The translations under genes and the position numbers were made by a program. DNA of 7,118 bases, taken from positions 1 through 7,118 of the forward strand of contig JAQSYR010000145.1 in the NCBI GenBank assembly GCA_029256035.1, in the 5' to 3' direction. Positions 1 to 5,139 of the stretch are shown piece by piece. Source of the DNA: Anaerocolumna sp. (GTDB lineage Bacteria; Bacillota; Clostridia; Lachnospirales; Lachnospiraceae). How positions within the stretch are numbered: the first letter of the stretch is position 1; each line of letters opens with the position of its first letter. Below the pieces are notes generated by a model. It saw nothing but the letters and a program-made list of their open reading frames with translations. It had not been told where the DNA came from and made no database searches.

Positions 1-60
1 CATAGTGTGCATGTGGAGACCGTTGCATTACTTTGCAGTAAAACCAACTGTCTACATTAA
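1..60 (+). CDS. C-terminal end of an RlmD/TrmA-like 23S rRNA (uracil-C5) methyltransferase (partial, host gene)
   Basis: Frame 1 is open from the window edge to a TAA at 58-60 and ends with the residues VHVETVALLCSK followed by TNCLH. In the TrmA/RlmD (RumA) family of SAM-dependent RNA uracil-C5 methyltransferases the extreme C-terminus commonly carries an H-[VL]-E-[ST]-V-x-L-L motif, which this matches; that is family knowledge, not a search result. The gene faces the integrase tail-to-tail, with 46 bases between their stop codons. The 3' end of rlmD/rumA is a familiar integration site for Gram-positive mobile elements, so this is probably the host target gene and the last few codons may be supplied by the element. 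Only 19 codons are visible, so the call rests on one short motif plus context. Confidence 0.6.
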   Translation, partial: HSVHVETVALLCSKTNCLH

Positions 61-80
61 TAAAATAACAGCTATAATTT

Positions 81-127
81 AGTTTGCCTACCATATGCCA
101 ACGTTATTATTTTGTGGTAGGCAAACT
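81..127. repeat. Perfect 13-bp inverted repeat at the 3' end of the integrase gene
   Basis: The left arm AGTTTGCCTACCA (81-93) and right arm TGGTAGGCAAACT (115-127) are exact reverse complements around a 21-base loop. The right arm lies in the last codons of the integrase and the left arm lies past its stop. It sits between the converging ends of the host gene and int, where a bidirectional terminator would be useful, but neither side has a T-run. A recombinase arm-binding site or a cruciform at the element boundary is an equally good reading. Confidence 0.85.
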
Positions 128-1330
128 TAAATTAACTGCACTCTCAAATATACCAACTGTCATTTCTGACATTTTTTCTGTGGCATTAACATACGTGTCC
201 ATTGTAGTAGCAATACGCGAGTGACCCAATCTCTTTTGCACATCTTTCATATTAGCACCGCTTTCAATTAATATGGTTGCATGAGTGTGTCTTAATGAGT
301 GAAAATTAAACTGTATTCCAAGGCCATAATTTATTACCCTCGAACAATATCTTGATAAATCAGGATTAACAAGTGTGCCATTTTCTTGTGTGCAAATAAA
401 TTCTATGGCATCATCGACAATCTTGTGTTCCACAGAATTATCAAGTCCATATATATTTAAATTTTTCCGTTTATAATATTGCATGTAATAGCAACCATAC
501 TTTAACCTATTCTCTAATTGCCATTTTCTATGCTTTTTAAGTGCCTCTAACAGCGTATCACCTATGGGTATTTCACGATATGACGTTGCTGTCTTTGGGG
601 TCTCCAGATACCATTTTTTATCCATATGTTTAACTAAAATTCGCTCAATTTTAATCTTTTTATTATCTAAATCGACCATGTCCCATGTAAGCCCAGTGCA
701 TTCAGAAATTCTTGTTCCTGTATAGAAACAGATCATAAGAATAATGTAATATTGGTTGCTATATGGGAATCTTTCAATTATGGTGTTAAATTCTTTTGCT
801 GTGATTATTTTATGGTCCGTATCAGCTTTCTTGTGTGGGCACTTAGGAAGCTTAACATACATCATTGGATTTATTTTTATAAAATGGCCAGGCTCTACAG
901 CATAAAAAAAAGAACCGGACAATACACCGTGTATATTACTCAAATAATTTTTGCTAAGTCCGTTAGAATATAACTTATTTAAATGTTGTTGCAATATTTG
1001 CGAAGTGATAGAGGTTAATTTATATTGCCCCAAATACGGCTTTATGTGTATATCGATAATGGTTTTATATATTCGTTGTGTATTTGGCTTGCATTCAATA
1101 GAGACATAGTTACTGTACCAATAGTCAAGGTAATCAGATAGCGATATTTGACTTGGTTCAAAAAACATACCTGCGTTGTTGTATTCTTGTAATGCATTTC
1201 TAAGCGCTGCTTCCGCTTCTTTTTTTGTTCTTCCACCAACGCGCTCAATGCGTTTACGCTTTCCATTTATTTCTGCAGCTTCGAAAGAGTAATACCATTT
1301 TTCCCCTCTCTTCCTTATATGACCCTCCAT
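107..1330 (-). CDS. int: Phage-type tyrosine integrase
   Basis: This 407-residue protein is a full-length tyrosine site-specific recombinase that would insert and excise the element. Residues 1-50 form a basic arm-type DNA-binding domain (RKRGEKWYYSFEA, with GGRTKKEAEAAL). Residues about 63-165 form the SAM-like core-binding domain (LSDYLDYWY, PNTQRIYKTII). Residues about 175-390 are catalytic. All expected active-site residues are present: Arg207 in YTGTRISE, Lys246 in ETPKTATS, His344 and Arg347 in HSLRHTH, His370 in RLGHS, and nucleophile Tyr380 in DTYVN. The ATG at 1328-1330 is preceded by AAGGAGG at ideal spacing. The repressor gene ends 17 bases upstream on the same strand, so the two are probably co-transcribed from PL. 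The gene lies at the element edge next to the presumed attachment site, the usual place for int. Confidence 0.95.
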   Translation of the reverse strand: MEGHIRKRGEKWYYSFEAAEINGKRKRIERVGGRTKKEAEAALRNALQEYNNAGMFFEPSQISLSDYLDYWYSNYVSIECKPNTQRIYKTIIDIHIKPYLGQYKLTSITSQILQQHLNKLYSNGLSKNYLSNIHGVLSGSFFYAVEPGHFIKINPMMYVKLPKCPHKKADTDHKIITAKEFNTIIERFPYSNQYYIILMICFYTGTRISECTGLTWDMVDLDNKKIKIERILVKHMDKKWYLETPKTATSYREIPIGDTLLEALKKHRKWQLENRLKYGCYYMQYYKRKNLNIYGLDNSVEHKIVDDAIEFICTQENGTLVNPDLSRYCSRVINYGLGIQFNFHSLRHTHATILIESGANMKDVQKRLGHSRIATTMDTYVNATEKMSEMTVGIFESAVNLSLPTTK

Positions 1331-1347
1331 AATACCTCCTTGAATTG

Positions 1348-1686
1348 TTATTTTTTATTGTTACGCATAAAATTTACAAAATTAATAATGCTAGAGATTT
1401 CATCCTCTGTTAGCTCATTATCTTTAATATCTAATTTATCCAGAGCCTTGTAGAGAGATGGTGTTTTAACATCATCGTTACGCTTGTCGGTCCATCCCAT
1501 TAAATAAGCAGGGGTACTTTCCAATGCATAAGCTATCATTTCGATTTTATCAGATGGAATATTAGTAACAATGTTGTTTTCGTATTTGTGAATTGTTTGC
1601 TTCGTTGAATCAATGTGTTTTGCAAGTTCCTCCTGAGTTATTTTTTTCTCCTCTCTCAATTGTTTTATTCTGTCCCCTATCGTCAT
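1348..1686 (-). CDS. CI-like XRE-family repressor
   Basis: A 112-residue protein with an N-terminal HTH_3 (XRE) DNA-binding domain at residues about 7-61: IKQLREEKKITQEELAKHI, then STKQTIHKYENN as the recognition helix, ending in the typical PAYLMGWTD. The C-terminal 45 residues are acidic and helical and may mediate oligomerisation. There is no LexA/CI-type autopeptidase domain, so induction is unlikely to use RecA-stimulated self-cleavage; an antirepressor would fit better, and two candidates lie downstream. The ATG at 1684-1686 follows GAAGGAG (1694-1700). It diverges from the Cro-like gene across a region with promoters and palindromic operators, and is followed by int. It is the likely lysogeny repressor; the operator assignment is inference. 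Confidence 0.9.
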   Translation of the reverse strand: MTIGDRIKQLREEKKITQEELAKHIDSTKQTIHKYENNIVTNIPSDKIEMIAYALESTPAYLMGWTDKRNDDVKTPSLYKALDKLDIKDNELTEDEISSIINFVNFMRNNKK

Positions 1687-1725
1687 GGTTGTTCTCCTTC
1701 TTATTTAATGTAAATTTATGTGTAT

Positions 1726-1753
1726 ATTATATCATATTAATTATATAAGTCAA
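1726..1753 (-). promoter_or_regulatory. Leftward promoter PL for repressor and integrase
   Basis: Read on the minus strand, TTGACT (1748-1753) and TATAAT (1726-1731) are separated by 16 bases, giving a sigma-A promoter with one mismatch in the -35. The predicted start is near 1719, leaving a leader of about 33 bases before the repressor ATG. Its -35 ends 8 bases from operator O1, so a protein at O1 would sit immediately upstream of polymerase here. No operator copy overlaps this promoter itself. Confidence 0.8.
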
Positions 1754-1760
1754 CAAAAAA

Positions 1761-1777
1761 ATAACTTGACAAGTTAC
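1761..1777. promoter_or_regulatory. Operator O1 (palindrome over the PR -35)
   Basis: ATAACTTGACAAGTTAC matches the repeated GTAACTT-N3-AAGTTAC palindrome with one outer-base mismatch. Its inner 15 bases (1762-1776) are a perfect palindrome around a central A. It contains the PR -35 hexamer TTGACA, so binding would block PR directly. It lies between the two divergent -35 elements. Binding by the repressor and/or the Cro-like protein is inferred from position and symmetry. Confidence 0.85.
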
Positions 1778-1793
1778 TATATGGTGATATAAT
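1766..1793 (+). promoter_or_regulatory. Rightward (lytic) promoter PR
   Basis: A perfect -35 TTGACA (1766-1771) and perfect -10 TATAAT (1788-1793) are separated by 16 bases, so this should be a strong sigma-A promoter. The predicted start is near 1800, inside operator O2. It would drive the Cro-like gene and the operon to its right. The -35 is embedded in O1, making the promoter an obvious repression target. Confidence 0.88.
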
Positions 1794-1798
1794 AAAAA

Positions 1799-1815
1799 GT
1801 AACTTAATAAGTTAC
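1799..1815. promoter_or_regulatory. Operator O2 (palindrome at the PR start site)
   Basis: GTAACTTAATAAGTTAC is a perfect palindrome with 7-base arms and a 3-base spacer. It covers the predicted PR transcription start. Its centre is 38 bp from the centre of O1, close to an integral number of helical turns (3.6), so co-operative binding is possible but not demonstrated. Confidence 0.87.
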
Positions 1816-1841
1816 AAAATTCAAAGAAAGGAGACACCAAA

Positions 1842-2048
1842 ATGGTAAAAGTAAACGAATTGCGCGGAATAATTTATAAAAATGGATTATCACAGTGCAA
1901 AGTAGCAAAAAAACTCAATATTACTCCTCAAACATTTTATGACAAAATGAAAAAGGGGGTCTTTGGAAGTGACGAGATTAGCATAATGATTAAAGAGTTA
2001 AATATTGATAATCCGCTGGATATTTTTTTTGCAGAAGAAGTAACTTAA
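1842..2048 (+). CDS. Cro-like HTH regulator (DUF739-like)
   Basis: A 68-residue single-domain DNA-binding protein and the first gene from PR. A helix-turn-helix runs from about residue 15 to 45: LSQCKVAKKLNITPQTFYDK, then an acidic C-terminus NPLDIFFAEEVT. Size, position opposite the CI-like repressor, and sequence style match the Cro/DUF739 phage regulators of clostridial prophages. The ATG is preceded by AAAGGAG (1827-1833) with 8-base spacing. Its last codons and stop are part of operator O3, so the operator and the end of the protein have had to evolve together. It probably binds the same palindromes as the repressor. Confidence 0.85.
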   Translation: MVKVNELRGIIYKNGLSQCKVAKKLNITPQTFYDKMKKGVFGSDEISIMIKELNIDNPLDIFFAEEVT

Positions 2049-2056
2049 CAAGTTAC
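2040..2056. promoter_or_regulatory. Operator O3 (palindrome across the cro stop codon)
   Basis: GTAACTTAACAAGTTAC has the same perfect 7-base arms as O2, differing only in the 3-base spacer. It spans the final codons and TAA of the Cro-like gene and ends 17 bases before the next ATG. No good promoter is visible here, so it may act as a remote operator for looping to O1/O2 (241 bp from O2), as a transcription roadblock, or as a structured site in the mRNA. Confidence 0.85.
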
Positions 2057-2073
2057 TAATTGGAGGTGGCAAT

Positions 2074-2298
2074 ATGGATGATACATTGTATACAGTCAAA
2101 GAAGTTGCGAAGATCATACGCACAACTCCAGCATATGCATATGAACTTGTAAAAAAGGGTTATCTTCCAGCTTTAAGGCTTGGCAGTATAAAGGTTAGAA
2201 AACAAGCATTATGCGAATTCTTAGAAAAGAACGAAGGATATGATTTATCAGACTTAAACAATGTTAAAAAAATGCAATACATAGAAACAGAAACCTAA
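2074..2298 (+). CDS. Excisionase-type HTH DNA-binding protein
   Basis: A 74-residue protein with a winged-helix HTH_17 (MerR/excisionase-like) fold at residues about 5-53: LYTVKEVAKIIRTTPAYAYE, then LVKKGYLPALRLGSIKVRKQALCEFLE, the standard pattern of phage excisionases and related binding proteins. The C-terminal tail is polar. The ATG follows GGAGG (2062-2066). As second gene from PR it would be made on induction, consistent with directing Int to excision, but proteins of this family also act as plain transcription regulators; no sequence feature decides between them. Confidence 0.8.
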   Translation: MDDTLYTVKEVAKIIRTTPAYAYELVKKGYLPALRLGSIKVRKQALCEFLEKNEGYDLSDLNNVKKMQYIETET

Positions 2299-2325
2299 AG
2301 TTTAATAAATAAGGAGGACAAGCTA

Positions 2326-2388
2326 TTGAATATTGAACAGAAAACAATAACTTCCATGGAAGTAGCAGAAATGGTAGGTGATAAATGA
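2326..2388 (+). CDS. 20-codon ORF resembling the N-terminus of a Rha-type phage antirepressor
   Basis: A TTG start at 2326 with AAGGAGG at 2311-2317 and 8-base spacing opens a 20-residue frame containing TITSMEVAEMVG, then stops. In full-length Rha/phage-regulatory proteins a segment like ITSxEVAEMV is followed by H-x-x-LLRDIR; here nothing of that continues in any frame, and the frame stops in an ATGA overlap with the next gene. The strong ribosome binding site suggests it is still translated. It may be a remnant of a recombined antirepressor retained as a leader that couples translation of the GIY-YIG-like gene. Too short to assign firmly. Confidence 0.55.
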   Translation: MNIEQKTITSMEVAEMVGDK

Positions 2389-2726
2389 AAAGCATATATG
2401 TAATTGAAAATGAAAATGGACAGGTTAAAATCGGAATTTCACAAAACATTGAATCAAGAGTTAAAACACTTTCAAGACAGGGTGGGTTTGTTGTCAAACG
2501 TTCATATCAAACCGAAAAGTGCTCTAATCATTACAACTTAGAAAACATCATACATTGTTATTTGAAAGATTCAAGAAAGATTGGCGAGTGGTTTGATGTT
2601 AATTATGACGATGCAGTTAATTTAGTTAAAAGTATGTTCTCGCTATATGCAAAGTTTGAGGACACAAAGAAAGACTTCTCTGCTATGGCAGATAGATTCA
2701 TCGACAAAATAATCGAATTAAGTTAG
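2385..2726 (+). CDS. GIY-YIG-like (T5orf172/MUG113-type) phage protein
   Basis: A 113-residue protein whose first 75 residues follow the T5orf172/MUG113 branch of the GIY-YIG superfamily: IYVIENENGQVKIGIS (4-19) stands for the GIY...YIG strands, Arg25 in NIESRVKTL is in the catalytic-Arg position, Glu53 in NLENIIHCYL is in the expected glutamate position, and KIGEWFDV (65-72) is the closing motif. The C-terminal 40 residues are probably helical. In phages this domain is often found fused behind antirepressor or KilA-N domains; here it is alone and overlaps the preceding Rha-like stub by ATGA. It has no independent ribosome binding site, so expression probably relies on coupling. Nuclease activity is possible but unproven. 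Confidence 0.75.
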   Translation: MKSIYVIENENGQVKIGISQNIESRVKTLSRQGGFVVKRSYQTEKCSNHYNLENIIHCYLKDSRKIGEWFDVNYDDAVNLVKSMFSLYAKFEDTKKDFSAMADRFIDKIIELS

Positions 2727-2738
2727 GAGGAATTTTAT

Positions 2739-3440
2739 TTGAATAATCTTGCAGTAACAGAATTTAAAGAAACAAGAGTTTTAACAACTCAACAATTAGC
2801 AGAAAGCTATGAAACAGATAGCAAAGTGATTTCGAAAAATTTCACAAGAAATCAGGATAGATACCAAGAAGGAAAACATTACATATTGTTACAAGGCGAA
2901 GATCTAAAAGAATTTAAAACAAATCGTCAATATGACGAATCGTTACTTCGAGTAAATCAGCTTTACCTATGGACAGAAAAAGGAGCTTTTCTTCATGCAA
3001 AATCATTAAACACAGATAAGGCATGGGAAGTATACGACGAATTGGTGGAAAGTTATTTTAAACCAGTTAATATATTTGCCGAATTAACAACAGAAATGCA
3101 AGCCTTAATCGACAAGTTAGAAAATAACATGGTGATTGATTATGGTCAGCAATTGGTATTGGAAAAGCTAGTAAACAATGTCGTGGTTACTGTTCTAGGA
3201 GGAAAAGAAAGTAACGCATATAAAGAAGTATCTAAAAAGGTATTTTCTGAATGCAACAGAGATTTAAAAGACCATTTTAATGTGAACAGTAGGAATAATA
3301 TACCTAAGCTAAAATTTGAAGAAGCATGCGTCTATATCAGAAGATGGCAACCATGTACTAATACAAGGATACTTATTGATGATGTTAATAAAATACGCAT
3401 TGGGCGAATGATGGCAGTAATGATGATGTTTTTGGAATAA
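2739..3440 (+). CDS. ORF6N/ORF6C antirepressor-like protein, probably frameshifted near the 3' end
   Basis: A 233-residue frame beginning with TTG behind TAGGAGG (2724-2730). Residues about 12-108 are an ORF6N domain (RVLTTQQLAESYETDSKVIS, EGKHYILLQG, LYLWTEKGAFLHAKSLNTDKAWEVYDELV). Residues about 120-210 match ORF6C (GKESNAYKEVSKKVF, NRDLKDHFNVNSRNNIPKLKFEEA, IRRW). Proteins with this pair act as phage antirepressors or regulators. After Lys218 the frame gives an unlikely tail (GRMMAVMMMFLE), while the -1 frame gives a balanced protein-like sequence ending in an ATGA overlap with the next gene. One missing A in the AAAA at 3390-3393 would explain this, restoring a protein of about 272 residues. 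Either a real mutation or a sequence error. Confidence 0.85.
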   Translation: MNNLAVTEFKETRVLTTQQLAESYETDSKVISKNFTRNQDRYQEGKHYILLQGEDLKEFKTNRQYDESLLRVNQLYLWTEKGAFLHAKSLNTDKAWEVYDELVESYFKPVNIFAELTTEMQALIDKLENNMVIDYGQQLVLEKLVNNVVVTVLGGKESNAYKEVSKKVFSECNRDLKDHFNVNSRNNIPKLKFEEACVYIRRWQPCTNTRILIDDVNKIRIGRMMAVMMMFLE

Positions 3441-3556
3441 CGTTTAATGAAACCTTAACAACATCAAATCCATGCAGCAATTTAAATCATTGTGGAACGT
3501 ATGACATGTGCAGAGAACAATTAGAACTAGCCGATTCAGTGGAGGGCAAGCCATGA
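3392..3556 (+). pseudogene. Displaced C-terminal segment of the ORF6N/ORF6C gene (-1 frame)
   Basis: This frame is open from just after a TAA at 3389-3391 to a TGA at 3554-3556, with no usable start codon at its head. It encodes 54 residues beginning NTHWANDGSNDDVFGITF and containing a cysteine-bearing stretch, PCSNLNHCGTYDMC. Its stop overlaps the start of the membrane-protein gene as ATGA, as would be expected of a genuine upstream gene. It is best read as the lost end of the ORF6N/ORF6C protein. A separate gene with a non-canonical start (for example the ATG at 3500) is possible but has no ribosome binding site. Confidence 0.6.
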
Positions 3557-3750
3557 TAAAACGCAATCTAAAGTATTTCTTCGGCTTTACTGGTTTCTTA
3601 TCCATAACAGCTGTAATTGGCAGGCTGGGAAACCTAGAGCGAGACCTTATAACGCCACTGAATGCAATATTAAGCTGCATCGTGTTGTTTGCGTTTGTCG
3701 GATTAAGTTACATATGTTATAAGGTTTTAGATTCAATTTATGACAATTAG
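3553..3750 (+). CDS. Small membrane protein with two predicted helices
   Basis: A 65-residue protein of no recognised family. I chose the ATG at 3553 because GGAGG (3541-3545) lies 7 bases before it and it overlaps the preceding TGA; an upstream GTG at 3508 has no ribosome binding site. A basic N-terminus (MIKRNLK) is followed by hydrophobic segments at about 8-23 and 36-56, separated by a charged loop (RLGNLERD), so both ends are probably cytoplasmic. Small membrane proteins in lysogeny modules may act in superinfection exclusion, but nothing here shows that. Confidence 0.7.
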   Translation: MIKRNLKYFFGFTGFLSITAVIGRLGNLERDLITPLNAILSCIVLFAFVGLSYICYKVLDSIYDN

Positions 3751-3767
3751 AAAGGAGCGTAGAAAGT

Positions 3768-3992
3768 ATGGATAATATTAAAAAAGCAATCGAATTGGCA
3801 TTGGCAGAATTTCAAAAAGAGAATGGGCCCGATGCAAAACTGGAAGATGGAGACGAATTTGCAACAATACTCAATGATGGTGTACTGATCATTGGCATGG
3901 AGGATAGAGAAGCAAAAATCAAATTTCTGCTTGGCAAACCATATTTCGTAGATTTTTCAACAGGGCTGATAAAAGATGAAGTAGAAAACTAA
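3768..3992 (+). CDS. Small acidic phage hypothetical protein
   Basis: A 74-residue protein with AGGAG at 3753-3757 before its ATG, 17 bases after the membrane-protein stop. It starts with an amphipathic helix (IKKAIELALAEFQKE), followed by an acidic stretch (DAKLEDGDEFATIL) and alternating hydrophobic segments (VLIIGM, IKFLLGKPYFVDFSTGL) suggesting beta-strands, so a compact alpha/beta fold. I recognise no family. Codon usage and spacing match the neighbouring operon genes, so it is likely to be translated from the PR transcript. Confidence 0.7.
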   Translation: MDNIKKAIELALAEFQKENGPDAKLEDGDEFATILNDGVLIIGMEDREAKIKFLLGKPYFVDFSTGLIKDEVEN

Positions 3993-4076
3993 AAAGACTC
4001 ATAGGTATGCCAGTACCAACGAGCCAATAAGAAAACAATCAATCAAATTATAAACCAAATTAGGAGGATATGCAAG

Positions 4077-4601
4077 ATGGCTAACAAAATTCAAATAAAA
4101 AGATTTTTAGAAAGAAAGCAATTTGAAGCTATTGAAAAACTAGAGAAAGAAAGTGAAGAAAAGCAAAAGCAAGCAAAAGAAGTGTTTTTCGAAGTATACA
4201 AGGATAAATTCATTGATATAAAAAATAAACTCACAACTACTTTGGTTCAGTATGATGTACTAACTAAATCCATTGAGGAGTTAGGACTTGCTAGCTTTGG
4301 CAATAAGTACAGCAACCCAAGGTATTATTTTAACGAAATTATAGATAAGGTTTCAATTGTCAACCTCAAAAACCATTACATCGACATTAAAGAAGTTGCG
4401 AATATTAAGGCAAATTATGATAAAAAAATTAATGAGTGCAACCAAGAATATAGCAATTTAATAGCTTTGTGCGGTGCCAATAATGTCAAGGATGGTCTTG
4501 AAATATTAGAAAATCTAGGTTTCAATATTGATTCAATTGAGGTAAAGCAAGAGCCAACCGAATTAGTAACTAATATTAATGCTAAGAAACTTTTCATGTA
4601 A
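4077..4601 (+). CDS. Helical, coiled-coil-prone phage hypothetical protein
   Basis: A 174-residue protein with AGGAGG (4062-4067) nine bases before the ATG. Residues 1-45 are highly charged and heptad-like (RKQFEAIEKLEKESEEKQKQ), predicting a coiled coil; the middle and end are also mainly helical (YDKKINECNQEYSNLIALC). No catalytic motif, signal peptide or membrane segment is visible. It sits between small early genes and the replication module, where clostridial phages carry many uncharacterised proteins. Its stop lies 5 bases before the next ATG. No function can be assigned from sequence alone. Confidence 0.75.
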   Translation: MANKIQIKRFLERKQFEAIEKLEKESEEKQKQAKEVFFEVYKDKFIDIKNKLTTTLVQYDVLTKSIEELGLASFGNKYSNPRYYFNEIIDKVSIVNLKNHYIDIKEVANIKANYDKKINECNQEYSNLIALCGANNVKDGLEILENLGFNIDSIEVKQEPTELVTNINAKKLFM

Positions 4602-4606
4602 GAAAT

Positions 4607-4759
4607 ATGAAATTTATAGAATGTGAACACTGTGGTTCATCTTTAGACTTCGGAGAAAAGTGTAATTGCTTAGAAGAAAAGGAATTAAATCAAAAAGAAT
4701 TATCTTCACTAATGGAAGAAGAACAAAATGGTCAAATCAAATTAAAAGACAAGGAGTAA
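4607..4759 (+). CDS. Small zinc-ribbon-type protein
   Basis: A 50-residue frame. The N-terminus reads ECEHCGSSLDFGEKCNC, giving a CxxC...CxC arrangement (Cys6, Cys9, Cys19, Cys21) typical of a small zinc ribbon; the rest is an acidic helix (LEEKELNQKELSSLMEEEQ). The ATG is 5 bases after the preceding stop with no clear ribosome binding site of its own, so it probably relies on coupling to the 174-residue gene. The ribosome binding site of the next gene is inside its last codons. Similar small cysteine proteins are common in phage early operons; the role is unknown. Confidence 0.7.
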   Translation: MKFIECEHCGSSLDFGEKCNCLEEKELNQKELSSLMEEEQNGQIKLKDKE

Positions 4760-4762
4760 ATT

Positions 4763-5071
4763 ATGAAAGTTTATATAGCAGGACCTATTACTGGGGTTTT
4801 TGATTATCGTAAGAATTTTGCTAGAGCAGAAAGAAAAATTGCTGCACTTGGTCATATTGTACTTAATCCATCTTTTTTTTGCCAAGCGGATTAAAAGATT
4901 ATATGCCTATCTGTAAGGCAATGTTGGATCAATCAGATGCAGTTTATTTTTTATACAATTCAGATATAAGCGTAGGAGTAAAAAGAAGAACACATATATT
5001 CTCGACAATTAGGTATAAAAATACTATTTGAAGAATCAAACTTTGCTGAAAAAATGCTCCCGTTTTCTTAA
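4763..5071 (+). pseudogene. DUF4406-like (nucleoside deoxyribosyltransferase-fold) gene broken by two frame changes
   Basis: The ATG follows AGGAG (4752-4756). The first 39 residues (MKVYIAGPITG ... HIVLNPSFF) match the start of the phage DUF4406 family, related to nucleoside 2-deoxyribosyltransferases. A run of eight T (4873-4880) then shifts the frame and the original frame stops at 4894. The family sequence continues in the -1 frame (LPSGLKDYMPICKAM, SDAVYFLYNSD). At about 4985-4988 a second single-base change returns it to the starting frame (EHIYSRQLGIKILFEE), which ends with TAA at 5069-5071. Repaired, it would be about 102 residues, the usual size. As written only a 43-residue fragment is made. 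Confidence 0.8.
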
Positions 5072-5139
5072 AAAGTAATTATCACTTAAAAACTTCAACA
5101 AATACGCTTAATCAAAGGCTTATATTAAAAAAACAGAGC

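Noticed and set aside
28..41. TTACT/AGTAA inverted repeat near the left edge
   Set aside because: Five-base arms inside coding sequence, without further support.
752..973. Plus-strand open frame opposite the integrase
   Set aside because: Shadow of the integrase; no ribosome binding site and implausible composition.
2011..2030. ATCC/GGAT mini-hairpin followed by eight T near the end of the Cro-like gene, terminator-like
   Set aside because: The stem is only four pairs and lies inside intact coding sequence, too weak for an intrinsic terminator.
3998..4023. Imperfect stem (CTC, GGTA / TACC, GAG) between the 74- and 174-residue genes
   Set aside because: Only a 4-base core stem with bulges and no T-run; could occur by chance.
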